Part shown: in pieces, positions 1-15,500 of the stretch
Position numbering within the stretch: position 1 is the first letter of the stretch
Layout: each line of letters opens with the position of its first letter
NCBI GenBank assembly: GCA_027574665.1
Contig: CM050648.1
Location: 42,937,700 to 43,001,699, forward strand
Reading direction: 5' to 3'
Length of the DNA stretch: 64,000 nucleotides
Source of the DNA: Rhynochetos jubatus
Lineage: Eukaryota; Chordata; Aves; Eurypygiformes; Rhynochetidae
The notes under the pieces: generated by a model
The model's input: the letters and a program-made list of their open reading frames with translations, nothing else
What the model was told of the DNA's origin: nothing
Databases searched by the model: none
Program-made: the position numbers and the translations under genes

Positions 1-3000
1 ATCGTTTCCCTCTCCAGGCAGTACCTTTGTGTACATCTTTCAAACAGCACCAGGGGCAGGAGAGATGTGCCTTCACCCATGGCTTATGAGCAGCACCCAG
101 GCTGAAGCCTAGTTTCTCTAGCTGAAGTCTCAGGGCAACATTTCCTAGTGTCTAATAATAAGAATTCCCATTCAAGCCCATCTATTAGTGAGGACATATG
201 AGCTTCCTTGCCCAGTCTGGCTGCTTCTCTTTACAGGGCTTGTGGGACCATTCTCTCTTTGACACTTCCACTCCCCCATCAAGCTGAACTGAACCAGTTC
301 AAAAGGTTTCAAAAGAAATTGCAAGGGAGCCAACTGGATGTACAGACAGGCAAGCGTGTGCTGTTGCACAACACTTCTTTCCTTAGGAAATCAGACTAAA
401 ACACAGGAAAATGTGAATGTAACATTCACTGAATCCCATTAAGGGAACCAGCTTGACTGTAGGAGGTAATGATAAACCATCATCTTGTAGGAATTTCAGC
501 TGGCATTAGCGTTAGCTACTGAAGTGTATTTTCTCTTCTTTCTGGGTAGACTTGCAGCTGAGAACTCAGCTATCTATTGAAGAAGTGGCTACGCCAGCAT
601 CGCCAGCTCTTATCTGCGCCTCCCAAACTTTGTGACCAAGGGACTACGTGTGACCAGTCTTCCAGAAACACCGTAGACTACTGTCATGCATCCAGGTCAA
701 AGTTTTACTTGAAAACTCTGTAAAGATTATATACAGGAATGGTGTATTTTTGGATTCCAGGCTGTAGTTTGAAAAAATCAGTGGTTTATGTACCCGATGC
801 TTTTACCAAAACAGAAATAATAGCCAGGGTGTATCTTGCTAACTGCATTTTGATCATCAGTCAAGGGGTAACACAGTGGTATTTTCATAGTAAATACAGG
901 ACTTTGGTGTAGATTTTTTTCATACTGGATGCAAAAAACCCAAAGAAGATATGTAATCTAATTGATCCAAACAAATTAGTACAGAAGGGTTAATCAGAAC
1001 AGAATTGTATCATGAGTCAGGATAACCACTGTCCTGTGGGACCCACAGACATGTCTTCCACATGGCCAGTGGCTTTAGCAACCTAGGAAGGATGGCACAG
1101 AAGAGGTTGAAATGGTCAAAGAAAAGAGAAAAAACATTTGACTCCCAGGGAAACTAAACAACCTTTAAAGTTTCTTCCAAATCATAACAACTTTTTCATT
1201 CATCTGAGACCTTTATATTCTCCCTTTGACCTCTCTTTTAGTGTTTTCTGTTCATATTATTCATCTGAACAAATTGTTCAGGAATTCAGTCATTCCTCAG
1301 TGAGTCCAAAAGACACATCATTATTTAAGTGGCACCATACTGTATAGCTTAATGCATGAGCTTATACTTCACCATGTTCTCTTTATTTAGACCACCTGAT
1401 AAGCTTTTACAGGAAAATGGAATTAGGCATTTTCAAAAATCCTCTTTCAAAAAGGAGTCACTATCACCATAAGCAGAAATTATCACAAACAGTTGATGAC
1501 TTTTGATACAGAATATTACTGGATAGAGATATAAACTCAAAGATCTCTCCCTTACAGTGTTTCAGTATTAGAATTGTGCATTTCCTTGTGGTTTCCTACC
1601 AAAACCCCAACAACCAACCAACCTCTATCAGCGTAAAATCTTATAAGTTTCATCAGTTGGTATTTTCAGAACACAGTTGTGTAAATTCAAGCGAATGTGC
1701 AGTGATGAGACATCCTGAGTCATGAGAAGAACCAAAGATAAACATACATTTAACTTTAATTTTCATTGGCTGTGACTGCAATTAGGAAATGCCTTTGTAC
1801 TTCATACTCGCAAGTGTACAATGAATCCAGCTGAAACACAGGTAAAATCCAAGTGAACTGGTAAAAAGGCTTGTAATATAAAAAAAGAGTATACATGTAA
1901 GTGGCCATTCTCCTTGGACAGTCAGAAGTATCACTAAATCTCTTGTGATTTTGGATACAGTAAAGTCAGAAGAAAAGCCGCAGAGCTGCATGCCTTACTT
2001 GTTTGTTCCTACAATACCACAAGCAAGGTTCTGACAAAGGCACACAAGCCTTTCCTGTGGTGTGATGGCAGCTGGTCACATGAGCAGGCAGAGTTAAGCC
2101 CGTGACTGTCCTGGCTGGGCTTGCCATTATTTGAAGAAAGGAAATACAATTCTTCCCACATTACTGGGTGGCAGTTGATAGCGGAGGCCTTGCAGGTGAG
2201 CTGTCAGAGAAGGAAAAACTCCTCCCAGAGCCCTTGCTAGACCTGGAGGCAGGTCACCCCTTTGGCTCCCAACCCAACTGCAAAGTGGTTCAAAGCAGTG
2301 ACGCAGAATTGGGGTGCACACAAGCTGCTCCCCACCCAGGTCACAGAATTGGAGAGGAGGTCATGGCAGCACCCACCTGGCTCACAGGGCTCTCTGTGTG
2401 CCATCCTCTCCAGGCTGGGAGATTGCTGGAGGACTGTAGCCACCACACAAGGTTTCAGCAAGGGGTTGAGCACAAGGGATTGATCTGAGTGATTTCCCCT
2501 GGCTATGCATGCACACATTCCCATGCCTTCAGTGACAGAGCTCCATACCATGCATTATTTTGCAGCAGATGTAGGGATGTAGCTCTACCCCAGGGCACCT
2601 GCTATTTGGATACTACTGCTACCAGTGTGAACAGAGCAGCACAGGGCTGCAAAGACTACATGAGTTGCATGAGGCTTTGAGTAGGTTTTCCAGAAATTAT
2701 ATCTACCTGTCCGCGGAGATGGAGCCATAACAGATGCCCTTCTTCATTCCCCCTAGGCACAAGAAGTTACTTTGGTACTGGAAAGCTTTACTTTTCCTCA
2801 CCACACTGCTTTGAACAAAGGCAGGAATCCTGCACTTGTGGTCTGAAATAATGAAAACAACTGGCTTAGTCTGACGCATTAACAAAACTGTCATTACCTA
2901 AAAGGAAGAGAAGGGAAATCATTATATACTGCATTCTTTACAAACCCAAAGATCACATTCAGGGCTTTCAGGGTCCCAAATACTTAACCTTCAGAATAAA

Positions 3001-6000
3001 GAATTTGAAGTCTCTTTATTACTTATACCTGGTCTAAGTCACACTTACCCTGTTCCGTGACTCTTGTTCATAACTGATCATTAGCTTTTCAGTGTGAATG
3101 AAATTATCTTTAAGTTTAGAATTCAGTTTTATTTGAATCATTATTTTAAAAACCCACAAGACTATGCAAATTAATTACCCTTTAACCTTGTCTGTGAGCT
3201 CCTTCTGGAGAGACACCAAGGACAGCTGCAAACACGAGTGAGAAAATGCAGCTTTCCCTTCAGGCAAACATTGCTGGGCAACAGTTTTGAGACACTCACT
3301 AAACTGCACTGACATATTCTTCAGACAGGGAAGAAGAGCGTTTATGTGTGTGTTTGGACAGTATTGCTATTCTCATTCCTAGTGTCAGGGTACAACTAAT
3401 GGGCAGAAGAGGAGGGGATGGCAGCCTGTCCCATCCTGTCTCACCACTCCAGCCAGGAGCAGGGCAGCTGGGGTACCAGGGCAACCCCAGCCCTGGGCAT
3501 CAGGCACGTCCCTGGGGATGGGGCCAGGGCACTGGCCCGTGGGTCAGACAGGGATGGACAGCTTTGGTGGTGCCCTCACAGCTCTGGAAGAAAACTGTGG
3601 TGATGGAAAACAATAGGCCATGATAATGTGGACTGTTCTGCATTAAAAAAAAGTTTTAGTGTACACAATGTGAGAGCACCTGAATCCAGACTTACAGCAA
3701 GATGATGGCTATCCGGAGGCTCAAGTTGCTCAGACTGGAATCTGCTGCCTTTGCCAGAGATTTTTGCCTTGGGAATTTGTTAGCCCTCTCTCCAGAGGCA
3801 CATCCTATCAGAGACTCTTAGCAGATGAAAACTCAGTGAATTTTAAAATACAGAACCTTTGTTTTTTCATGGGCTAATTAGAAACATGCCACAGATACAG
3901 AACCTGAGCCACATGTAAAGTTTTGAGTCAGATATACAAGATTATCTGAAGAAAAAAAACCCTGGCTTTTCTGTTCAACAACACAGGGCTTGTGCAAGTT
4001 CCTAGTTATTTCATTCAGGAAGAATCAAAGTTTCCTTTCAGCCACAGAAAAACACTGAGCTGCGACCCTTTGTGTAGCCAAACAGTGTTAGTAGCAAAAC
4101 ATCATGCTGAATCAACCATAACGTTTATTTCCAATATCTCAAAAAACATTTAAAAGACAAAAAATTCCTCCAGTTTCAAGGACTGCTCCAAGAATGCTTC
4201 TTTAGGGCTTCAGTATAGGGTTTCATGTGAAACCCATTAACATGGAGAACCACTGAGAACCTCTGCAGTCTACTTCTGGAGTCAATGATTATTCTCACAA
4301 GAAGACTGCTTTGGTTCACACTGGGGGGGATGTTTACCCAAATTTATATGGCTGCTCCTTTTAATGAAGGCCACACACAAGCAGTATATTGCACTCATGA
4401 AATGTCCGTCTAGATTACCAAAGAAAAAAAAAACTCTGGAAGAGTCTTTAGCTAAATTTTACTCTTCCTCTTTAATATGCAGTTCATTAAGGCACAGAAC
4501 TCATTTCCAGCAGGATCTGCAATGATGATGGAGCAGGTAGCGCTTTCCAGATGGCAGCGTCATTGTAAGATGCTACCCATGGTCAGCACCCATCGATAGG
4601 CAGAAAATTCTGCAACTCAGAATATCCCATTGAGTTTGATTTTAAATTCTTTAAAACAGGATAAGCAAAGGGAATCCAAACAGCAAGGTCAGCCATGATT
4701 CTATTAAGGAAAAAAGACAAAAGGACCATATTCTGAACTTACCACCAATTGCTATCGGCCATCTCACAGGTTGCTCAGAGCAGCTGCAACACACATCTCC
4801 CAGCAGACTACATGTGAAGCCTTCACGGCTCCAATACCAATCTTGAACAAGCTTTCAAGCTACCTGAACTTCATCTTTAGAACAGGACACTAGAAACACT
4901 GAAAACAGAGGCCAAAAGTGATGATGAAATAAATGAACTCTTCGCTTTGAAGTTTAAACCTTTCAGACTTAAGAGCAAATAGTCACTGATGTCAGTGAAT
5001 TCCCATAGGAATAAATGTGTCTGGTCACTAGGTGTCAGCCTTGCCTGTACCAGAAGGACACTGGACCTTCTCCCTATCCCAGTGAGCAGACGCAGCTCTC
5101 AGCACTATGAATGACAGCAGCAGTCTTGTAATTTGGGGAAAGGAGCAGAGGAGGACGTTGCTTTGGGGGGATGCTTATGTACCTGGTAATGTAATATTTC
5201 TTACCCTCAGGTTTGGATGCTGGAAACAACAGCATGTTTCTTTCATACAGAAGAGACATGACTGGAGGTCAACAGAGGAGTTACGCTCTCAAACAAGGAG
5301 TAAATCAGCAGGGCAGAAGCAATGAATCAGTAACTGTTTTGCAAGTCTCACAGTATTTACTGTTTATTCTAAAGCACCAGGTCCTGGAATAATGCCATCA
5401 CATGAAAATGCTGGCTCCCACTTCTCAAATTTGCTTCTAGCCTCGCTGGATACAGGAACAATGGTTGGAAACAAGATCCCTGCAGGGCTGGAAACTCTAA
5501 GGACAACAAAGAAAACCTAAAATGTGTTCTTTAAATGATTTCTTGAATACACACAGTTCATAACAGTACAGTCAGCAAAACTAAAGAGTAATTTAACATG
5601 CAACAGAGTTTCAGTGGCTGTTGCAGAACACTCACGTGTTTCTGATTTTGGAATCTCTTCAGATAGAGGCTTTCATACCTTGTTCTGTTCCCAAGTCTGC
5701 ACAGATTATCTTTTCTTTCGCTAGGGCCAACTACAGTACCACAACTGCACGTCACTGCCCACAGTGGTCTGCTGCCTTTGCAGTTTCCCAGTATGCTGCA
5801 AGCAAAGTCATCCAGCTCAGCTGAGAGCAATAGTTTGAACTGGGAAAACATGCACTTTTCACAAGATGCAGCAAAAATTACTTGACAGCTTTTTACCCTC
5901 CATTTTCTTCTTCGGTTCTCTTAATGAGCAGATAAGCTTTCCACAACAGACAAAATCATAGCATCCCAGTACTTCAGTTCCCTCACATACACACGAGTGC

Positions 6001-9000
6001 AGAAAAACTGACCCAGGTAGAATTTTACAGCATGTTCACATCCTTGCTAAGGTAATTCATTTCATGATCATTCCACAGTAAACACCTGTCTTTAGCTATG
6101 AACCTGGAAGAGCTGGAGCCTTCCAGTAACAACAAAACCGAACAACAACGTCACAATTAGCCCAGACATTTCACAGGTCCTAGAAGTCAGGGCACAGCAA
6201 TGACAAGCCAGCCAAGCCCAACATAAAACCAGTAGAATAATATTTTAACTGGAACAGTCCAGCCTAGTACATGGCCCATACCCAGACCGCCTGCTGTGGC
6301 GATTAGCGCAACTGCCTTGCCAAAAGGGGAAAAAAACCAGAAGAGATAAACGGTTGCCTATGCACTAAAAACCAAACGTGTCTACGAGGTTTTGGGGACC
6401 CAGGAATCACTGAAAACAAGAGAAATGGCAAGTCAAAAATCTGTAGAAGGATCAGTCCCACATCTGTCTTATTTTTTACACACACGTTTCATCACAGCAG
6501 TTGTAGAGGGGACCCTATGAGACACTGTACTACATGTTCTCAGAGCAGTGAAACAACATCTGTGTTTAAGTATCTCAGTCACCACCTCTGACCAAGCGCC
6601 ACTTGCTGGAGACACCTCGGAGCAGCACTATCCTCCTCTCCTTTTTTCTCATTTGCAAGGTCAGGTGACCTTAATTTCCATGCTTTGCTAACAGGGGGAA
6701 TGCATACATCAGAGTTAGCACAACATCAGCACTGTATTACACGAGGGCCAAAGAAGGTAGGCAGACACATCTTGAATAGCAAAATGGGTGCAGAGCTGTG
6801 AACTGGGAGTCATCCACCTTCAAAGAGTCAGAGGCTTCTAGGTGAGGATGGCACCAATTTCTGTATCCTTGAAAAGCTGTGCTCTCCAACAGTTGTAAAA
6901 TAACACAGATCATCTAATTGCCACTATTTCACCTTTTGTGTCACCAAGAGGTCCTCTGACTTGTTTTTTTATTAAACAGCATGCTTGTTTCCAAAGACAA
7001 ACACAACCTAGTACATCAAACTTCAGAAGTTTCCTATCCGCACTGGTGACTCATGATACACAAGATCTTCCCATCATTAACCTCAAGCACCTTGGGTCAC
7101 TGAAAACAGAAAGCGGGATTCAGTTCCGGATACTTAGGGTTTAGATGCACTATATGTTACAACTACTGTGGCAGTCAGTGGAATCCACAGCATTTAGTTG
7201 CTTAAATGTCTGCTTCAGGCTAAACACAGTGATTCACCAGGCTCCACTGACTGTGCCAATCAGGTTTCTACTGACTATGAAATGAGCCTGAAGAATCGTC
7301 TACATGTGAGCAATATAAATTTAGGCAGGCATTAATTTTGAAATTAAGACACTATCTCACTACACTAAATTTATAGAGAACTTGGACTCCAACTCCTGAA
7401 GCTCTGAACCACAGCTACATTCACCAAAGTACAGGCAGCATCTCCCTTGTCAGATATTAAGAGTGAATTTATTTTCTTAATTTAAGGTACTCCACACTAG
7501 GAGCAAGGCAAACTACACCAGCATTGCAAAAAAAAAACCAAACAAACAAAAAAAAAAACCACCAAACATAGAGAACTTGTTTATTATAAATTTACACATC
7601 AACTTATTTTTCATAAACTGTGCTATGTACACAAACCTCTAGCTGCCACTACCTGCAAAGGAGTAACAACAAAAATATAGACATCAAGAAATGGCAGACT
7701 TTCAAGCTAACTTGCCTTTATTAAGAGATTAGAGAGCAGATAGTTCTAGTTTCTTGATCTTGTCGTCCTAACCTTTCAGAGGCTACGTTTCCAAAAATGC
7801 AAGGAGGGACTGATTTGGGCATTGATGCACTGAACACAAAAAATGCCTATCAAGGCTTGTATCTAGTGTGTGTAATTCCGAGCTAAGTGCACAAACACCC
7901 TTTTAGGAGTGTTCCTTGACTCTGACTAAACTCCAAATCCATTGCTCAAAGGCCCCTCCAACTGAGCAGTGAGCATCTTGGAACCTACAAGGTTAACAAG
8001 TAAACAACATTGTTGTTTGACATTTTTAACAACAAAAGCAACACCAGTTCAGGAAACTCAAGCCATGAAAAACCCCCTCGTATAAACAGATGCAGGAATG
8101 ATCAACACTTTTCCTGCTCCAGAGGCACATAAAACAACCAGATTTTCAAACCCAGAGTGGGCCAGACAGGATGACACTGTGAGAATGATTGAGCCCAGTA
8201 GTTCCCACCACTACAACGGGAGAAGTGAGAAGAGACTTGGGAAGATGCAGATGCGACAGAGGGAGTATTAACTAAAGGATACAGAAGAGATCTGAGGATA
8301 TTTGTTTCCACTGAGAAATCAATTCTTTAGACAATACCATGTATTTCTGCTACAAAAGACCAAGATGTGCCACCTGCGCTAGGAGATGAAGGAGCTTAAG
8401 AAGTTAATAAATTTCCCCTAATGGGTAAGAATTCTGTCACATCTGGACTTCTAACTACCTCAATTCATAGACTAAACCACAACAATATATTGAAGTACAG
8501 ACTGTGAGTTATGTGGAACTATTCCCATTTGATTACCAATCAACACATTTTAAGAAATCAATCTGCATATGGAATAGTAAATTGGCCCTTTTAGACACAT
8601 CACATTTCTTATTTTAAACATACCTAAGTGTAACACTTCAATATTTAAAATACAGAACTTTTGCAACAATTTCAAATTGGAGACCAATTTTTACGGAACT
8701 TGTGAGCGTTCAACAATGCAAAATTAGCTTTGCATTAGCATTTGAAATTCTGGCAATAAAATAGAAAATCATAAAATAGCAATGGGAAGCTATCTTCATA
8801 ATTGATCACTTTTATATGACTTCCTGGAGCACTAACATCAATTATGCTTGTATGTCAAAACAATGTTGGCACACTGCCAGCGAAGATTCAGATCAGGGCC
8901 ACTGATTTATTCATTTATTCCTTTGTGGAAAACACTGAACTGTACAGTCAACTTTTGGTTGTTAAACACCAATACTATAACATGAATTAAAAGTCAATGA

Positions 9001-12000
9001 GTCTTTGTTGCACATATAATTGAAAATGTATATATTTTGTTTCATTATGAGTCTGCAATCAGCCACCTGTAAGAACAGCACCAACTGGCTACTGTTAGTA
9101 GAGTCTCTCATAAGAAACAGGTGATTTCTAATTCTCAAGATATAACAATGTACGTACTCATTCAGAGGCCTTTATTTTTATTTCAGTCTCACATATGTAA
9201 TCAGTTTTATCAAAGAACCATTCAAAAGTATTATGTTGTTGATAAAAATTGACATGGCTTTCAGTATTTTATGGCATAAATAACATTTCTTTTCCTCAGC
9301 TACTCGATAATGCTTTTCCGGTTACAGCAGATTGGGTGCTTCTTGCTGTGCAATATACTGTTGCATATGAAAAACCCTATCAAAACAGGATATCCAAGGC
9401 AATCATTTGTCTTATGAACATGAACACATGGTACGTATTCCTAAGTAAAAAGAATGGCCTTAGATGCCAGTGCTAGCCTAAGAGTCTTGCATTAGTGAGC
9501 CTGACCCTCACACAAACAGCAGCCCACTGGGAGGCTTTTTATTACAGATTTATTAGAAACCTTGTCAATAACTTACTTGTGCTTTTGATAATTCTGTACT
9601 CAGTTGCCAGGAGACTTGTGTTCCTGACGAGATAAAATGAACAGGAAATCCTCTATAGCCTTGTCACTTTTTTCACTAGTAAATAAAAATCAGAACAACC
9701 ATTATAAAATACTTCTGTAAACAGAAGAGAGGAAAAAAAGACAAGCATTGCATATTTTAAATAAAGCAACATACAGCCTTTTTTTGCCCTCTGCAATTTT
9801 AAGATGATAAAAGATCACCTTTATAAAGTAGAATGACCGGATTTTGCGGAACGTGGCTGTTTTGGCTCTGAGGTATTTGTAGCGTTATAGTATCAGAGCC
9901 AGGATACAGCTGCCTTGTGACTAAGACGACGTTCACTGAATAAGTGCTATCCAATCCCTCAGCGTCACCAGACATCTGTTTCCTGTTTTCATTCTTTCTT
10001 TCACTGTTATCATTTTATCCAAGTTACCCTTTCACCTGAAAACCATTTAGAAACCTACAGAAACCACCGCGTGCACGCGTGTGTATATCAAAGAAATTGA
10101 TTTAGAAAAAAAAATTGCTGAGAGCAATTTGTTCATTTTAATACAAAGAGCAGGAGTGGAAACAAAGTTGCCTTCCCCCCTCTTCTCCTCCCAAAAATAC
10201 ACAGTGATACATAAACACTTTTGTCTTCTGGTCTTCACTAATATGACTAACTTCCTTCTTCGCTTCCAGTTAAGTAGCTTTCCTGTTGAGTACCACCACC
10301 TCTACAAAATACAATTGTGAATTGATTCATAAAAACAGAAACATTATGGCACAAATAAGGGAAGGCAATAAATACTCTCCCTCCCCTCCAACTTCTTCCC
10401 AAATGGAGGCAGTAGTATTGTAATAACAAAAAGAAAAAAAGAAAAGAAAAAAAAAGTATTACTTGTCATTTAGGGTTTCAAACCAACAATCATCAGGATG
10501 CAGAACAGGATACATCTAAAGTGAGAAAGTTATTTACTTCACATTCAAGCTAACACTAGCTATAGTTTTTTTGGCAAACAGTATTATTCTTAATGTGCCA
10601 AAAAAAGTGTTGTGCACCTTATAAAATATGAATGTTAACACCACTAAGACCAAATTCCTGCTATTCATAATCCAATTTTATATTGCTGTTGTTTTGCTGC
10701 GTTTCACCTATACTTAAACCACAAGTCAGGAGAACGATCGTTACTGATATGATCTAACACACATTAACAACAAACAATAGAAGCTGAAGAGTAAGTTGTC
10801 AAAAATTAGTGACTTTCCACTGTTATTCTCTGGATTTCAGATTATTTAATCACCATGAGAAAAGAAGATTTGTTTTATTTTTATTTTGTTTTGCAATTAC
10901 AGATGTTCATATTAATTGACATGGCAGTTTTGTTGAGGGAAGCAAAAATCTGGGCTGGTTGACAAAAAAAAAATTCATCCGCTTCTTGTTATTCTCTGAA
11001 AGAAAAAGAAAGTATCATTTAAATATTGTTTTATCCCCCCCCCGCCTTGAGGTGAAATACAGGTGCGATACAGGAGAAACGAGATTCTGGCACTCAGAGG
11101 CCTTTACCTAGGAGATGGAATGGTTTGGCACCTACAGGAAACTATATGTAGCATTTCCAAAGGCACGTGAAAATTGGAAAGCAAGACTTGTGTTGTGGTC
11201 TTCCAGACTGTTTCCTGCATCCTAATAACCAAATTATCCCCATTTTAAAGCCAAATTCAGATTCCATTGAAGTTCATTTAATTATGAAGCATCTTATTAA
11301 CTTCTGAGGAGTCAAAGCAAATTCTGATAGATTAACTTAGTCTTTCCATGTACTGCTTGGCTGCCCAATCCTAAGCTTCTGTATGAAACTTAGAGTACTC
11401 CTGCATAGTAATAACATAATATTCTGGAGAGATGAAACAAACATTTGTTGGAAAATATTTTTCAAGATCCTATCAAGTTGGTGTGATTAAAATACTGTTT
11501 CCCATAAAAATAATTTGTTTGTAACTTTTCACAACATCTAAATTCCTTTGTCTACTCTCACGTATGCAGGCTGTGATCAAGCTGAAAACTGAATCCTAAT
11601 TGTGTACTTTGTCCATCATATCCCAATCCTTCACAATCTGACAGCAGTGGCAAAATGCAAATCATTGCTATGGAATTAAAGAGGTTAATGAATTCTATAC
11701 TTTGTTATTTCTGGTTGTTTTTCATTTTCCCAATCCAAAAATAGATGCTTTACCTCTCAGAGGTATTCAAGATTCAATTTTCTAAACCATAAATTATCAT
11801 GTTACATAATGTGATTGTAAAACTAATATTAGTTTTGTATTGCCATGTTTCTGATTTTAAATCGATGGAGAGGGGGACAGGGGGCAAACAGAAACTAATT
11901 ATTAAGTCAAGTTACTCTTTGGAATCAACCTCCGAAATAAACGCAACATCAAAGCATTTTGTCCGAAAAAGTAACTGGCAAATGACCACAAGGGAAATTG

Positions 12001-12255
12001 TTCAAACACACCACACTTTATGTCAGACTCTACACTATTTCCAAATGTTAAGACTTTTCATATACTGTATTATGAAAACAAAAAAGTTGAGGGCTACACC
12101 AGAAGGTTACATAAACAAAAATTTATGTTTTGTCTAGTACTACAGGAGTCTTAAAAAAAACAACACCACAACAAGACACCTCCAAACACCACTTTGTATC
12201 CATTATTTCATACCAGATGTTTCCTGTACACCTGCAGTTGTCTCCAGCCCTGAAT
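1..12255. other. Intergenic region downstream of MRPL15, no gene seen
   Basis: No open frame here exceeds about 115 codons and none resembles a known protein. Frames lie on both strands without coding character. I see no CR1 3' end, LTR or tRNA. The stretch is AT-rich, with A-rich low-complexity tracts near 7527-7560 and 10432-10457. A slightly GC-richer patch lies at 3400-3600 and is also unassigned. The MRPL15 3'UTR must occupy the right end, but no canonical AATAAA was found on the minus strand in the first several hundred bases past the stop. A CATAAA variant lies at 12122-12127. By synteny the next gene to the left would be SOX17, so distal regulatory elements are possible but cannot be recognised by eye. 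Confidence 0.6.
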
Positions 12256-12593
12256 TCATGAGCTATAGTATTTTAACAGCTTCTCATCAGTTGGTTTTAG
12301 AATTTTCTTGTCTGCCATGTTTACAATCCATCCTGGAGCAAGACCAAAAAATATCTGCCTAGGATCCTTGCGTGCGCTTAACATTTTGTAGAGCTCATCC
12401 TTAGTAATGTCTGGTAAAACATAGCCATATTTCTTGGCAAGTTCAAGCCTGGCTTCTGCAACCTTAGATGGCTCTGCCAGGTACCCACGATTCCTGGCGT
12501 CTGTGTAGTAACGGACTAGATCTTCGGGTGGAAGCATTCGCTTTGGAATAGGCTGGCCACGCAGAAAAAATACTACTGGCTTACATAAAATTT
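12256..12593 (-). CDS. MRPL15: MRPL15 coding exon 5 (last) with stop
   Basis: The exon follows a CCCACAG acceptor and completes a split Glu codon begun in exon 4. It then encodes [19 protein letters not shown] and continues to KYYSS and a TGA stop at 12256-12258. Residues 184-294 are the C-terminal extension typical of the mitochondrial L15 family. The sequence [12 protein letters not shown] and [19 protein letters not shown] matches human MRPL15 closely from memory. The 3'UTR continues leftward, but its end is unclear. Confidence 0.97.
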
Positions 12594-15500
12594 CTGTGGG
12601 CAAAGAAGAGAAAATTAGATACTACGCTTTATAATACACATTTAAAGACATTAAATGACACCTCCTTATTTGGTATCTTGTGCTGAATACATTATTAAAC
12701 TCTTTTTAATATGCATCAAGCAAGAACCCAAATCTTGAGAATATTCTTGTTCAGAATGAGATAGCGATTTACAAGTTTCATTTAACCAACCAAACAACTC
12801 TGTTTTAACTGATATCTATGGTGACATTCTGGAAGAATCATTACTTCTAATAGATTTAGAATGTCTACTTTGGAAAGAAACACTAACTGAGCTAGATGCT
12901 GTCATTTATTTAAAGGACTGACTTCCAGGTTAGAAGCAATGCATTTTCATGGCTATTCACACAACGTACCAACAAACGTAAAATTCAGTGTTTCTGTAAG
13001 TATTATAAATCATCAACGGCATGTGCACCTATTTAGTCATTTGTGAGACTATCCTCTCCTCAAGTTTTACTGAACTTGTCAAATTACATTCCAGATACTT
13101 TTAACCTTATTATTTTGATTATTTTTTGGATTGAAAAAAAAAAAAGGACTTGTATCACTCCAGGGTAACCTATTTTGCACACTAAAAACATCTATTCCTC
13201 TTGTTCTCAGCCTCATTCACACATGAAAGGTCCATTATTGTCAATAAAAGCTGCATGAATGAATATTAGGCAGGATGCAGCCTCAAGCAAAGCAAAGCCT
13301 CATTCTTCAGTGAAAGTGTTCTGAAAACAATAGCCATTTTGACTGGAATGATTCTGAGCTTCTGCAACTTAGTTATTTCCTCACTCTAACTGTAAAAGTA
13401 TTTTATATTAAAATTAAACATCCACAGTGTATTTAAAATCTATTTTTTTCCTGAATTTTCTTAGTGTTAAACACATGTGAAAGTTAGAAGACAAAAATTC
13501 AAAGGAACAATCTTTTATTAGCTCTGCTATTTACAAAGCTGCTTGGATTTCTTTAACTGGCTGACTAGTACGTGACTACTAACACCAGCAGGGCTAAACA
13601 GGTGAATGGTTAAAAAAGGCAAAACTGAACATATATTACTGTTCAACGTTTGTATAACATGTTGTTGAAGCTTTTAGAAGTGGATGATTTTCCAGTAAGA
13701 ACTATGTTTGAAAGTTTGATTTGAATCATTTAATCTTCGCACATTCAAAAAAAAAAAAAAAAAGGCAGAAATTAAAAGGAATTCTTACCCAAACTCCTTG
13801 GATCGTAGAATGATGTTGTAACAACACCTCCATTTTTTTCTACGGCTGCAATTGCTAATTCAGATGCCCTCTGCACTTCAATATTTATTTTTGCTGCAAA
13901 AATATCAGCACCCTGTAAATTTCAACACATATTAGGGTAACATTAAAATTATTATTTTAGGACATACATTTTTTTCTTCTCTGCAAAACTGTAAGAAATA
14001 TTAAATCCTGTAAAATACCATGATTTGTCTATTCCCTGCACCAAACTGGGTAACCAAATAGCTCTCACCCAGTCACCTGGGTTAAATGAAAACACCACCT
14101 TTGCCTTTCCAAAATATTCATATGTTTCTTTCGGTACATTCCAGGTTTTTGTTGTATACCTGTTCGACCTCCTGTTCCGTGCTCCCTAGCTACCCTTTCC
14201 TGCTAACACACACTGCCCTCTAGCGGATTTGTTCCCACAAAAATCCCACAGCCCACTAGCGAGGAAATCAAAGGTGCTTCCCAACAACTCGGGAAGCACA
14301 ATCCGACACGCCGGTACACTAAAAAACCCCACAAGGTTTTATACTGCCTGAAGCATCACGAGTCTTTATGCCTACCTCCTCCACCAGCTGGACGCCATAA
14401 TCCCTTTTGAGAGGCTGCACTGTTACGCCTCTAGCATTAGTGAGCTGCGTTAAGTCAATTGGTTGTGTGGGGTCAACTCTACCCAAATCAATCAGGTACT
14501 GCAGCCTCTGAAGACTGAGTGGTTGGTACTGACGTCTAAGGCTGCACAGAGGGGAAACAAACAAAAAACAACAAACAAAACAATGAGAAATTTGCCAAAC
14601 TGAAGCTGTAATAGGAACTGGTTAACTGAGATACACCACACAGCATTTTGTTTCCTACCTGCTCCTGAAACTACCAAGTAAATGTTTAAAACACACCCAT
14701 CCATAAGGGGAAATCTTAATTTCATGCAAATGCAAGCCCTAATTATAGCCCAAGATTCCATTATGCCTTCAGGTTTGCTGACACACCCCCAGCTCCAATA
14801 TGGTATTAATAATTTTGTTGTTGCTGAGCTCACTTTACTCCAGAATACCTCTCTACCTACTGACTGGATTAAGGAAGCCAAAAAGGTGAAGAAATTAAAT
14901 GCTCAGCATTTGTTGGAAAGCCAACAAGATTCTAAATAACAACCATCTTCAAAATTAATCCAGTTTGGTAGCTTCACTGATATATTCAGAAAATCTGATG
15001 AAAAAAACACACAGTCAAAAGGAAATATATACCCTCTCCTCCCATACAAGTTTAGTCAGACTATCAGCCAAACCCTCTAGGTGTTCCTGCATACCTTGCC
15101 TATACCTAACAAGATTTTTTTAGTCTATTACCAGTGTGTCTGACATCTCCCAAGTACTGAATGGAATCTTCCTCAAAATACCATCAAGGAAGAGAAATAT
15201 TGAGAAAAATACAAACTAACCCACATCCCCAAAAGAAGTTGGGATATTTCAATAGCCATCAGCGTCAGCAGAATCTACTGATCGACTGTTGCGTTGTTAT
15301 CGAATTCTAACTTTACTACACACACCCATCCTTAGAAGAGTTTTCCTGATCCCAGTGTCTAGCATTACTTCATATCATTCATGCTGATGCTCAAAACTTA
15401 ATCGTACAATCAGCCTGACCACCGTTACTAAAAATTTGTGAGCGGTAGCAGAAAGACTGAGAAGCAGCTCATCTCTGTTACTGGCAAGCTGCATAAGGAA